A DNA stretch of 64,000 bases from Candidula unifasciata (taxonomy: Eukaryota; Mollusca; Gastropoda; Stylommatophora; Geomitridae): NCBI GenBank assembly GCA_905116865.2, contig CAJHNH020000566.1, positions 159,501 through 223,500 on the forward strand, written 5' to 3'. The position numbers and the translations under genes were made by a program. Below, piece after piece: positions 27,401 to 42,400 of the stretch (position 1 is the stretch's first letter; each line of letters opens with the position of its first letter). Under the pieces are notes generated by a model that was not told the DNA's origin, did not search any database, and saw only the letters and a program-made list of their open reading frames with translations.

Positions 27401-30400
27401 AACCTGGACCGACATTTTCACATGCGGCTGGTTGCAGAGGTCGTCAATGTTGGCCATGACGTCGATCGGCAGCATACACATCGAACACACACTAAAATAA
27501 AATAAAAAAAGAGCGCATAATCGCAATACAGGCGTGAAGAAATATATTGCACTGTAAAACATTTCGATATTTCAGTATGGTTTAAGTGAAATGCGCCGGA
27601 TAAAAAGCGAAATCATGGCTCATAAGATGTCGCCATGTTGGAAAACAGAAGTCCAGATCCATGATATCAGTCAGTGTATACATAACAGGATGGTATTAAC
27701 TACAAATGATAGGGTTGTCAGCATAGTGATGTCAGGATACGGTTGTCTACATAGAGATGTCAGTATAGGGTTTACATGAGGTTGTTAGGGTAGGGTTGTC
27801 AGCATAGAGATGTTGAGTAAAGCACTGTGTCTCACAGTGTCAGTTTTGGCAGGTCCCCCCCCCCCCCCCCATAATTCACAAGTCACGTTGTCTTTTGTCA
27901 CACGATACTTTGCCCAAAATAAGTTCTAGAATCTTGATCATGTTGTCTGATGATCTGTGTTTAAAACAACAACAACAACAAAACCTTTCCATCTATCTGT
28001 CAAATAATTGTTATGTCAGCTATGTGCAGTTATTGCGATTCAGCTCATAAAATTATAGATATGTAAGCTTTGTAAAATAATGGACATGTCAGCTCTGTAA
28101 AATATATTTTTCTATTACAACAGCAATCAGTGCTTGCTGGTTTATACAGTTCCGAGGGTTCTGTCATGGAGGTAAGTACCCCAGTGCCAGTATACTAGTA
28201 GCCCGTATGTTCTACCAGTACCTCTCTGTGTTCTACAAGTACCCCTGTATTCTACCGCTATCCCTGTGTATTCTACCAGTACCCATGTATTCTACCAGTA
28301 CCCCTGTGTATTCTACCAGTACCCCTGTGTATTCTACCAGTACCCCTGTGTATTCTACCAGTACCCCTGTGTATTCTACCAGTACCCCTGTGTATTCTAC
28401 CAGTACCCCTGTATTCTACCAGTAGCCCTGTGTATTCTACCAGTACCCCTGTATTCTACCAGTACCCCTGTGTATTCTACCAGTACCCCTGTGTATTCTA
28501 CTAGTAGCCCTGCGTATTCTACCAGTAAATCTGTACATTCTACAAGTACTTATGTGCGTTTTACTAGTACCCTGTGTATAATACCAGTAACCATGCGTGT
28601 TCTATTAGCACCCCTGTGCATTCTACTAGTTACCCTGTTTATTCTACAAATACCCCTGTATTCTATCAGTACTCTCATTTTATACCAGTACCCCTGTGTT
28701 TTCTACCAATACCCCTTTGTTTTGCTGGTACCCCTGTGTATTTTACCACTACCCTTGTAATCTTTCAGTACCTATGTGTATTCTGCTAGTACTCCTATAT
28801 TCTACCACTATCCTGTATTCTAGCGGTACAAATTTGTGTTCTAACAATAACTATTTCTATTCTACGTGTACCTCTGTGCATTCTACCAGTACTCATGTGT
28901 CTTCTACCAGTACCGCTGTGTATTATACCAGTACCCATGTGTGTTCTGCCAGCACCAATGTGTATTCTTTCAGTACTCCTAAATTCTTTCTTTACCCATG
29001 TTTGCTCTAACAGTACTTATGTCTGCTCTATGAGTACGCCTGTGTATTCTCCCATTACCCCTGTGTATTCTACCAGTACCCCTGTATGTTCTACCAGTAC
29101 CCCTGTATTCTACCAGAACACCTGTATGTTCTACCAGTATCCCTGTGTATTTTACCAGAACCCTATTTTTGTTTCAATCAGTACCCCTTTTAAGTTCTAC
29201 CAGTACCCCTGTGTATTTTACCAGAACCCTATTTTTGTTTCAATCAGTACCCCTTTTAAGTTCTACCAGTACCCCTGTGTATTTTACCAGAACCCTATTT
29301 TTGTTTCAATCAGTACCCCTTTTAAGTTCTACCAGTATCCCTGTATTCTACTGATTCTAACGATGTAGTAAACGCAGTAGTAGTAATATGCATCAAACTT
29401 TCTGTCACTGGTACTTGCCAATAGTCTTTTGTCACTGGTACTTGCCAATAGTCTTTTGTCACTGGTACTTGCCAATAGTCTTCTGTCACTGGTGCTTGCC
29501 AATAGTCTTTTGTCACTGGTACTTGCCAATAGTCTTTTGTCACTGGTACTTGCCAATAGTCTTTTGTCACTGGTACTTGCCAATAGTCTTTTGTCACTGG
29601 TGCTTGCCAATAGTCTGTTGTCACTGGTGCTTGCCAATAGTCTTTTGTCACTGGTACTTGCCAATAGTCTTCTGTCACTGGTACTTGCCAATAGTCTTTT
29701 GTCACTGGTACTTGCCAATAGTCTTCTATCACTGGTACTTGCCAATAGTCTTTTGTTACTGGTACTTGCCAATAGTCTTTTGTCACTGGTACTTGCCAAT
29801 AGTCTTTTGTCACTGGTGCTTGCCAATAGTCTTTTGTCACTGGTACTTGCCAATAGTCTTTTGTCACTGGTACTTGCCAATAGTCTTTTGTCACTGGTAC
29901 TTGCCAATAGTCTTTTGTTACTGGTACTTGCCAATAGTCTTCTGTCACTGGTACTTGCCAATAGTCTTTGTCACTGGTACTTGCCAATAGTCTTCTGTCA
30001 ATGGTACTTGCCAATAGTCTTTTGTCACTGGTACTTGCCAATAGTCTTTTGTCACTGGTACTTGCCAATAGTCTTCTGTCACTGGTACTTGCCAATAGTC
30101 TTTTGTCACTGGTACTTGCCAATAGTCTTCTGTCACTGGTGCTTGCCAATAGTCTTTTGTCACTGGTGCTTGCCAATAGTCTTTTGTCACTGGTACTTGC
30201 CAATAGTCTTCTGTCACTGGTACTTGCCAATAGTCTTTTGTCACTGGTACTTGTCAATAGTCTTCTGTCACTGGTACTTGCCAATAGTCTTTTGTCACTG
30301 GTACTTGTCAATAGTCTTTTGTCACTATTGCTTGCCAATAGTCTTTTGTCACTGGTACTTGCCAATAGTTTTCTGTCACTGGTACTTGCCAATAGTCTTT

Positions 30401-33400
30401 TGTCACTGGTGCTTGCCAATAGTCTTTTGTCACTGGTACTTGCCAATAGTTTTCTGTCACTGGTACTTGCCAATAGTCTTTTGTCACTGGTACTTGCCAA
30501 TAGTCTTTTGTCATTAGTACTTGCCAATAGTCTTTTGTCAAATCAAGTTTTGAAGAAGAAAAAAAAAAAGGGGGGGGGGGTGGGGTCCCGGATGTATAGT
30601 AATTCATCAGCATTACGTGTGGGCTCTGCCTCCAAGTTAGTGCCTGCAATGATGTCTGGCTGTTCTAAGGTCCTAACTTTTTTTCAATAGGTTTCTCCCA
30701 GGTATGGTTCCGATACTGGATACGCTTGTATTTTTATGGGTTTGTTTGTATTCATTTGAATATGATGTTTAATTTCAGTTCACTTACCTGGTATATCTGA
30801 GAAAATATTTGAAAACTCGTTCAATAATTCACTAATATAAGATTTCTATCTGGGTGACATGTTTTCAGAAACTTCTATTTGTTTCCTTGAATTTTGGGAA
30901 GTAGTCGTAGGAGATAAGATTTTTTTCTCCGTAGAATCTTACTTAGGTTCATCAACTAAACTGCGTGTCATGTCTACTGGGGTAGAGGTAGATGTTTCTG
31001 TTGTACCTTGAAGTACTGTGACACGATTTTATAGGATTTCAACATAACAATATGGCAGCTTTAAAATATACTTTTTTGCAGAATTTGGTAGTCAACATTA
31101 GAAATTTGGTTGATAACTTTAAAAAGACCTTGCCATGATACAGACAATCCGTCAGCTGGAAAGAAGGAGTAAGACTTCCTCAATCTCTGCAAGTTCTTGC
31201 GATTTGGATACTAGCTTGATTATTATTGCTTTTGTGTGAATGACCAATATTTCACTGTGGGGATTTCTGTGAATGACACACACTTCATTGTGATGATTTC
31301 TGTAATTGATGCCTGATTGTGCTAATTTGTTTAATTTATATTAGTCTGATACAACTTATGTAAATATTCTCTGAACGTGTATTGTTGTGTGAAATGTGTA
31401 ATTGAAATTATCCAGAAAGTGATCATGATTTTGTCCCCAACAGCGGCATCACCTGGCACAGAGCATGTGCATCCTCAACACAGATGGCAGTAACTTGTTT
31501 GAGAATCTTTCTAGCAAGGTAATCTGTTTGTATCACATATTCCTTCGATGTTATGTCACAAAAGGAATTGATTGGTTACTCATTTCTCTACTGACACAGT
31601 CTGTCTCTGATACACAACCTGTCTGTGATACATAACCTGTCAGTGATATATAACCTGTCTGTGATACATAACCTGTCAGTGATACATAACCTGTCTGTGA
31701 TACAAAACCTGTCAGTGATATATAACCTTTCAGTGATATATAACCTGTCTGTGATATATAACCTGTCTGTGATACATAACATGTCTGTGATATATAACCT
31801 GTCTGTGATACATAACCTGTCTGTGATACATAACCTGTCTGTGATATATAACCTGTCTGTGATATATAACCTGTCTGTGATAAATAACCTGTCAGTGATA
31901 CATAACCTGTCTGTGATATATAACCTGTCTGTGATATATAACCTGTCAGTGATACATAACCTGTCGGTGATATAACCTGTCTGTGATACATAACCTGTCT
32001 TTAATTCATAACCTGTCTGTGATATATAACCTGTCTGTGATACATAACCTGTCTGTGATATATAACCTGTCTGTGATATATAACCTGTCAGTGATATATA
32101 ACCTGTCTGTGATACAAAACCTGTCTGTGATACATAACCTGTCTGTGATACATAAGCTGTCTGTGATACATAACCTGTCTGTGATATATAACCTGTCCGT
32201 GATACATAACCTGTCTGTAATACATAACCTGTCTGTGATATATAACCTGTCTGTGATACATAACCTGTCAGTGATACATAACCTGTCTGTGATACATAAC
32301 CTGTCAGTGATATATAACCTTTCAGTGATATATAACCTGTCTGTGATATATAACCTGTCTGTGATACATAACCTGTCTGTGATATATAACCTGTCTGCGA
32401 TACATAACCTGTCTGTGATACATAACCTGTCTGTGATATATAACCTGTCTGTGATATATAATCTGTCTGTGATACATAACCTGTCAGTGATACATAACCT
32501 GTCTGTGATATATAACCTGTCTGTGATATATTACCTGTCAGTGATACATAACCTGTCGGTGATATATAACCTGTCTGTGATACATAACCTGTCTGTAATA
32601 CATAACCTGTCTGTGATATATAACCTGTCTGTGATACATAACCTGTCTGTGATATATAACCTGTCTGTGACATATAACCTGTCAGTGATATATAACCTGT
32701 CTGTGATACAAAACCTGTCTGTGATACATAACCTGTCTGTGATACATAACCTGTCTGTGATATATAACCTGTCTGTGATATAAAACCTGTCTGTGATATA
32801 TAACCTGTCTGTGATATATAACCTGTCTGTAATACATAACCTGTCTGTGATATATAACCTGTCTGTGATACATAACCTGTCAGTGATATATAACCTGTCT
32901 GTGATACATAACCTGTCTGTGATATATAACCTGTCTGTAATACATAACCTGTCAGTGATATATAACCTGTCTGTAATACATAACCTGTCAGTGATACATA
33001 ACCTGTCTGTGATACATAACCTGTCTGTGATATATAACCTGTCTGTGATATTTAACCTGTCTGTGATACATAACCTGTCAGTGATATATAACCTGTCTGT
33101 GATATATTACCTTTCAGTGATACATAACCTGTCGTTGATATATAACCTGTCTGTGATATATAACCTGTCTGTGATACATAACCTGTCTGTAATACATAAC
33201 CTGTCAGTGATATATAACCTGTCTGTGATACATAACCTGTCTGTGATATATAACCTGTCTGTGATATATAACCTGTCTGTGATACATAACCTGTCAGTGA
33301 TATATAACCTGTCAGTGATATATAACCTGTCTGCAATACATAACCTGTCTGTGATACATAACCTGTCTGTTATACATAACCTGTCTGTGATATATAACCT

Positions 33401-36400
33401 GTCTGTGATACATAACCTGTCAGTGATATATAACCTGTCAGTGATATATAACCTGTATGCAATACATAACCTGTCTGTAATACATAACCTGTCAGTGATA
33501 TATAACCTGTCAGTGATATATAACATGTCTGTGATACATAACCTGTCTGTAATACATAAACTGTCAGTGATACATAACCTGTCTGTTATATATAGCCTGT
33601 CTGTGATATATAACCTGTCTGTGATACATAATCTGTCAGTGATATATAACCTGTCAGTGATATATAACCTGTCTGTAATACATAACCTATCAGTGATATA
33701 TAACCTGTCTGTAATACATAACCTGTGAGTGATACATAACCTGTCTGTGATACATAACCTGTCTGTGATATATAACCTGTCTGTGATATATAACCTGTCT
33801 GTGATACATAATCTGTCTGTAATACATAACCTGTCAGTGATATATAACCTGTCTGTGATACATAACCTGTCTGTGATACATAACCTGTCTGTGATATATA
33901 ACCTGTCTGTGATACATAACCTGTCTGTGATACATAACCTGTCTGTGATATATAACCTGTCTGTGATACATAACCTGTCAGTGATACATAACCTGTCTGT
34001 GATATATAACCTGTCTGTGATATATAACCTGTCTGTGATACATAACCTGTCAGTGATACACAACTGTCTGTGACACACAACCTGTCTGCGATATACAACT
34101 GTCTGTGATATATAACCTGTCTGTGATACATAACCTGTCTGTGATACATAAGCTGTCTGTGATACATAACCTGTCTGTGATATATAATCTGTCTGTGATG
34201 CATAACCTGTCTGTGATGCATAACCTGTCTGTGATATATAACATGTCTGTGATACATAAGCTGTCTGTGATACATAACCTGTCTGTGATACATAACCTGT
34301 CTGTGATACATAACCTGTCTGTGATACATAATCTGTCGGTGATGCATAACCTGTCTGTGATACACAACTGTCTGTGACACACACTCTGTCTGCGATATAC
34401 AATCTATCGATAATACACACAACATGTCTGTGACACACAACCAGTCGGTGACCTACAAACTGTCTCTTTACACAACATGTCGTGACCTACCACATGTCTG
34501 TGACACCCTACCTGTCTTTGACACACAACCTGTCCGTGCCACACAACCTGTCTGTGACACACAACCTGTCTGCGATATACAACTGTCTGTTATACACAAT
34601 CTATCGATAATACACACAACATATCTGTGACACACAACCTGTCTGTGACACACAACCAGTTGGTGACCTACAAACTGTCTCTTTACACAACATGTCAGTG
34701 ACCTACCACATGTCTGTGACACCCTACCTGTCTTTGACACACAACCTGTCCGTGCCACACAACCTGTCTGTGCCACACAACCTGTCTGTGACGTGTAAAC
34801 TGTCTGTGTTACACAATCTGTTGTTAGCACACAACCTGTCTGTGTAAAACAAGCTGTTTGTAATTCCTAACCTGTGTGTGTCACACAACCTGTCTGTGTA
34901 AAACAACCTGTTTGTTACTCCTAACCTGTGTGTGTCACACAACCTGTCTGTGACACTCAACCTGTCTGTGTCACATAGCCTGTCTATGTCGGACACCCTG
35001 TCTGTGACACAACCTGTTATTGACCCACAACCTATCTGTTTATCATCATCATTTTTTGACATCTTCTAGCCGCTCACGACCCTGACATTCACCCCTTCCC
35101 TTTTACTGACACTCCCTGATAAAAGTCAAGTCTACTATCGTTATTGTCTGCAGTCAAATATCATACAATTAGGTGTAAGATGTCGCTAAAGCTGCCTCGG
35201 TGTGCAATGAGATTATATACACAATCAACAATTATCTGAAAAGGCACCCATATTTAGTTGTAACTGGCAACCTCAGTGCAAATTATATCAAGACCTGTCA
35301 CAAGTCTGTCACTAAAGCTACTTCAAACTTAATGTATGGTACTTCAATATCTGAGAATGACAACATGTGACCTGTAGTCTATCTAAGGCCCAGTTTATGA
35401 GAATGACAACCTGTGACCTGCAATCTATCTAAGGTCTAATATATGAGAATGACAATATGTGACATCTAACCTATCTAAGGCCCAATATCTGAAAATTACA
35501 ACATGTGACCTCTAATCTTTTCAAGGCCAAATATATGAGAATGACAACATGTGACTTTAGTATATCTATGGCCCAATATCTGAAAATTACAGCATGTGAC
35601 ATCTAATCTATTCAAGGCCCAATATTTGAGAATGACAACATGTGACATCTAATCTATCTAAGGCCCAATATTTGAGAATGACAACAAGTGACATCTAATC
35701 TATCTAAGGCCCAATATAAGAGAATGACATCTTTTGACCTTAAGTATATATAAGGCCCAATATCTAAGAATGACAACATGTGACTTCTAATCTATCTATG
35801 GCCCAGTATAAGAGAATGACATCTTGTGACCTTTAGTATATCTAAGGCCCAATATTTGAGAATGACAACATGTGACATCTAATCTATTTAAGACCCAATA
35901 TATGAGAATGACAATATGTGACATCTAATCTATCTAAGGCCCAATATCTGAAAATTGCAACATGTGACCTCTAATCTATCTATTGTCTAGTATAAGAGAA
36001 TGACATCTTGTGAGTCTATCTATGGCCCAATATCTGAAAATGACAACATGTGACATCTAATCTATTCAAGGCCCAATATTTGAGAATGATAACATGTGAC
36101 ATCTAATCTATTCAAGGCCCAATATTTGAGAATGACAACATGTGACATCTAATCTATCTAAGGCCCAATATTTGAGAATGACAACATGTGACATCCAATC
36201 TATTTAAGGCCCAATATTTAAGAATGACAACATGTGACATCTAATCTATTTAAGGCCCAGTATCTGAAAATTACAACATGTGACCTCTAATCTATTTATG
36301 GCCCAGTATAAGAGAGTGACATCTTGTGACCTTTAGTATATCTAAGGCCCAATATCTGGGAATGACAACATGTGACTTCTAATCTATCTATGGCCCAGTA

Positions 36401-39400
36401 TAAGAGAATGACATCTTGTGACCTTTAGTCTGTCTAAGGCCAAATATTTAAGAATGACATCTTGTGACTTTTAGTCTATCTATGGCCCAATATCTGAAAA
36501 TTACAACATATGACATCTAATCTATACAAGGCCCAATATATAATGACAACATGTGACCTTAGTAAATCTATGGCCCAATATCTGAAAATTACAACATGTA
36601 ACATCTAATCTATTCAAGGCCCAATATTCGGGAGTGACAACATGTGACATCTAATGTATCTAAGGCCCAATATTTGAGAATGACAACATGTGACATCTAA
36701 TCTATCTAAGGCCCAATATTTGAGAATGACAACATGTGACATCTAATCTATTCAAGGCCCAATATTTAAGAATGACAACATGTGACATCTAATCTATTTA
36801 AGGCCCAGTATCTGAAAATTACAACATGTGACCTCTAATCTATCTATGGCCCAGTATAAGAGAGTGACATCTTGTGACCTTTAGTATATCTAAGGCCCAA
36901 TATCTGGGAATGACAACATGTGACTTCTAATCTATCTATGGCCCAGTATAAGAGAATGACATCTTGTGACCTTTAGTCTGTCTAAGGCCAAATATTTAAG
37001 AATGACATCTTGTGACTTTTAGTCTATCTATGGCCCAATATCTGAAAATTACAACATATGACATCTAATCTATACAAGGCCCAATATATAATGACAACAT
37101 GTGACCTTAGTAAATCTATGGCCCAATATCTGAAAATTACAACATGTGACATCTAATCTATTCAAGGCCCAATATTTGAGAATGACAACATGTGACATCT
37201 AATGTATCTAAGGCCCAATATTTGAGAATGACAACATGTGACATCTAATCTATCTAAGGCCCAATATTTGAGAATGACAACATGTGACATCTAATCTATT
37301 CAAGGCCCAATATTTAAGAATGACAACATGTGACATCTAATCTATTCAAGGCCCAATATTTAAGAATGACAACATGTGACATCTAATCTATCTAAGGCCC
37401 AATATTTGAGAATGACAACATGTGACATCTAATCTATTCAAGGCCCAATATTTAAGAATGACAACATGTGACATCTAATCTATTAAATGCCTAATATATA
37501 ATGACAACATGTGACCTTAGTATATCTATGGCCCAATATCTGAAAATTACAACATGTGACATCTAATCTATTCAAGGCCCAATATTTGAGAATGACAACA
37601 TGTCACATCTAATGTATCTAAGGCCCAATATTTGAGAATGACAACATGTGACATCTAATCTATCTAAGGCCCAATATTTGAGAATGACAACATGTGACAT
37701 CCAATTTATTTAAGGCCCAATATTTAAGAATGACAACATGTGACATCTAATCTATTTAAGGCCCAATATCTGAAAATTACTACATGTGACCTCTAATCTA
37801 TCTATGGCCCAGTATAAGAGAGTGACATCTTGTGACCTTTAGTATATCTAAGGCCCAATATCTGGGAATGACAACATGTGACTTCTAATCTATCTATGGC
37901 CCAGTATAAGAGAATGACATCTTGTGACCTTTAGTCTGTCTAAGGCCAAATATTTAAGAATGACATCTTGTGACTTTTAGTCTATCTATGGCCCAATATC
38001 TGAAAATTACAACATGTGACATCTAATCTATTCAAGGCCCAATATTTGAGAATGACAACATGTGACATCTAATGTATCTAAGGCCCAATATTTGAGAATG
38101 ACAACATGTGACATCTAATCTATCTAAGGCCCAATATTTGAGAATGACAACATTTGACATATAATCTATTCAAGGCCCAATATTTAAGAATGACAACATG
38201 TGACATATAATCTATTCAAGGCCCAATATTTAAGAATGACAACATGTGACATCTAATCTATCTAAGGCCCAATATTTGAGAATGACAACATGTGACATCT
38301 AATCTATTCAAGGCCCAATATTTAAGAATGACAACATGTGACATCTAATCTATTCAGTGCCCAATATATAATGACAACATGTGACCTTAGATGACAACAT
38401 GTGACATCTAATGTATCTAAGGCCCAATATTTGAGAATGACAACATGTGACATCTAATCTATCTAAGGCCCAATATTTGAGAATGACAACAGGTGACATC
38501 TAATCTATTCAAGGCCCAATATTTAAGAATGACAACATGTGACATCTAATCTATTTAAGGCCCAATATCTGAAAATTACATGTGACCTCTAATCTATCTA
38601 TGGCCCAGTATATAAGAATGACATCTTGTGACCTTCAGTATATCTAAGGCCCAATATCTTAGAATGACAACATGTGTATCTAATCTATCTATGGCCCAGT
38701 ATAAGGGAATGACATCTTGTGACCATCCAAATATTTAAGAATGAATGTATCTAAGGCCCAATATTTGAGAATGACAACATGTGACATCTAATCTATTCAA
38801 GGCCCAATATTTAAGAATAGTCTATCTATGGCCCAATATCTGAAAATTACAACATGTGACATCTAATCTATTCAAGGCCTAATATTTGAGAATGACAACA
38901 TGTGACATCCAATGTATCTAAGGCCCAATATTTGAGAATGACAACATGTGACATCTAATCTATTCAAGGCCCAATATTTAAGAATGACAACATGTGACAT
39001 CTAATCTATTCAAGGCCCAATATTTAAGAATGACAACATGTGACATCTAATCTATCTAAGGCCCAATATTTGAGAATGACAACATGTGACATCTAATCTA
39101 TTCAAGGTCCAATATTTAAGAATGACAACATGTGACATCTAATCTATTCAATGCCCAATATATAATGACAACATGTGACCTTAGTATATCTATGGCCCAA
39201 TATCTGAAAATTACAACATGTGACATCTAATCTATTCAAGGCCCAATATTTGAGAATGACAACATGTCACATCTAATGTATCTAAGGCCCAATATTTGAG
39301 AATGACAACATGTGACATCTAATCTATCTAAGGCCCAATATTTGAGAATGACAACATGTGACATCCAATCTATTTAAGGCCCAATATTTAAGAATGACAA

Positions 39401-42400
39401 CATGTGCCATCTAATCTATTTAAGGCCAAATATCTGAAAATTACAACATGTGACCTCTATTCTTTCTATGGCCCAGTATAAGAGAGTGACATCTTGTGAA
39501 CTTTAGTATATCTAAGGCCCAATATCTGGGAATGACAACATGTGACTTCTAATCTATCTATGGCCCAGTATAAGAGAATGACATCTTGTGACCTTTAGTC
39601 TGTCTAAGGCCAAATATTTAAGAATGACATCTTGTGACTTTTAGTCTATCTATGGCCCAATATCTGAAAATTACAACATGTGACATCTAATCTATTCAAG
39701 GCCCAATATTTGAGAATGACAACATGTGACATCTAATGTATCTAAGGCCCAATATTTGAGAATGACAACATTTGACATCTAATCTATTCAAGGCCCAATA
39801 TTTGAGAATGACAACATTTGACATCTAATCTATTCAAGGCCCAATATTTGAGAATGACAACAGGTGACATCTAATCTATTCAAGGCCCAATATTTAAGAA
39901 TGACAACATGTGACATCTAATCTATTTAAGGCCCAATATCTGAAAATTACATGTGACCTCTAATCTATCTATGGCCCAGTATATAAGAATGACATCTTGT
40001 GACCTTCAGTATATCTTAGGCCCAATATCTTAGAATGACAACATGTGTATCTAATCTATCTATGGCCCAGTATAAGAGAATGACAACTTGTGACCTTAGT
40101 CTATCTAAGGCGCAATATCTGAGAATTGGGGCCGCGTTAGTGCAGTCAATAAGAGGCTTTTAAAGCCAGCTGCGACTCGCTGCAGCCCACGGTCGGAGTT
40201 CGAAACCGGGCGGTGCCCGGGGTTCACCCAGCCTCTAGGAAATGGGTACCATTGTTGACACTCTTGGGTGAATGGGAGAACGTCGGTGTAGCTACAGAGT
40301 TACGTGTGAACGGCGACACAGGCGGACAATTTCTTATCAGCTGTCGATACTGGTGACAGAGCCCTTATGGTTTATAACCGTGTACATCTCACATCTCCCA
40401 ACTTTACCTTTGTTTTTGTTTTAAATCTGAGAATTACATGTGATCTCTAATCTATCTATGGCCCAGTATATGAGAATGACATGTGACCTTCAGTCTGTCT
40501 AAGGCCCAATATATAAACATGACAACCGGTGATCTCTAGTCTATGACCCAGTATACGAAAATAACATTTGTGACCCATAGTCTATTCAAGGAATAATATA
40601 TGACATTGATTACCTGTGACCTCTAGCCAGTCGAAGGTTTTCAGTTGATAAGAATGATAAACTGTGATCTCTAGTCTATGTATGGCCCAATATATGAAAA
40701 TGACATTATGTGACATCTAGTCTATTTAAGGCACAGTATCTGACAATGACAACGTGACATATTGTCTATCTATAGCGCGATATAGGAGAATGACAACATG
40801 TGACCTCTAGTCTACCTATGGCCCAGTATATAAGAATGACATTTTGTGACCTCTAGTCTACCTATGGCCCAATATATAAGAATGACATCTTGTGACTCAA
40901 AGGTATGATTAGGATGCTCATGATGGGTCATGTCATTTCTTCTTATTTCACCATTATTGTTGAAAATGTCAGAGTATATACTACAAAAAATTTTGCCGTT
41001 TGACGAGAGTACTCTGGTAAAAAAAACACACACACAAAGAGAACCCTGCTTGAGAAACAAAATGAACAGAGAGCATGTAGATGACCACACAAATGAAGGT
41101 CAAGTGGCATTAGGAACAGTCTTAAAGAAATGAAGTTCAAGTCAGAGTCCTATGGGAGACAGCGGTAGCAGCAACGGGAGCAAGTCATATCAACCCATAA
41201 TCTCACCTTGAACCTGAGATCTTCCACCCAAATAGAGTATCTATATATAACTTTACCTACTTGTCAGGAGTACCAGACGGTTCTAGATTTGATGAGACAG
41301 ATTATTCTAGCCACAGATTTGGCTCATCATTTGGGAATTGTCAAGGAGCAGGAGCAGCTAGCAGAACGTGAGTATTGTTTGCTGAGAATGCTAACAGAAT
41401 GTGAGTATTGTTGCTGAGAATGCTAACAGAAGGTGAGTATTGTTTGCTGAGAATGCTAATAGAACGTGAGTATTGTTGCTGAGAATGCTAACAGAGTGTG
41501 AGTATTTTGCTGAGACTGCTGACAGAATTTACGTATTACTGCCAAGACTGCTGACAGCACTTGAGTATTGTTTGCTGAGACTGCTGGTAAGTATTAGTGT
41601 TGATAAAGCTAACAAAACGTGAGTATTGTCGGCTGAGTAGGGCGAAGGATTGTAACTGTCGTAGCTAAGTCAGAGGCAAGGATAGCAACTGGCATAGCTA
41701 AGTCAGGTCAAGAATAGTAACTGCCATAGCTAAGTCAGCTACAAGTTTAAACAGGCGATCAACATCATGACACAGGGGTACTAACAATAAGTGCTCCGTT
41801 CTACGTCTAACTCAAACCTGAGCCCAAAGAATCTCAGCGCAGTGCGCGAACCCGTAACACCGGCGAGGATCCTAAAATACTTTGGGTAGATTCATAGCTC
41901 TAACTTTGGCACAGGCAGCGCCGATCGGCAACTCTTTTCGATTTCCAACTGCCAATGGATTTTTTTTAGAAGGGCCGAATGTCAGACCGGGTCTGCGTGC
42001 CCAATTTGTAACCCTTTGAAAAATAAGTTTGTTTGTTCGTTCGTTCGTACATTCTGATCTTACAAGCACACATCTATCAAACCACAGTTCCATGTTATCA
42101 GTAATGCATGATATGGGGTATATACATTTATATAATGAGATATTGCATACATGCATCATTTCCACACAATTATAATCACTCAAAAATACATACATACACA
42201 TGCACACATACTCTTACATGCCCTTACATACACACACACTCATACGTACGCCCTCATACAAATACATTCATGCACTCATGCTCATACAGAAACATACATA
42301 CCCCTACACTCGTGCGTACACCTAAATAAACTCATACATACACAAGCACACATCCATACACGTGCATGTATCCACACACACCCACTCTCATGATCCATGC

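Noticed and set aside
29322..30690. Repeat-protein frames of 200-400 codons (nine-residue repeats)
   Set aside because: Explained fully by the 27-bp minisatellite; no start context, no flanking domain, both strands open.
31551..34830. Hexapeptide-repeat proteins of up to 443 codons
   Set aside because: Explained by the 18-bp minisatellite with no stop in most frames.
31610..40900. CRISPR-like arrays
   Set aside because: Units are contiguous with no unique spacers, no cas genes, and the DNA is eukaryotic.
41208..41417. 69-codon plus frame read as one protein
   Set aside because: Only 41268-41367 is exon. The rest is intron on the left and duplicated donor sequence on the right.
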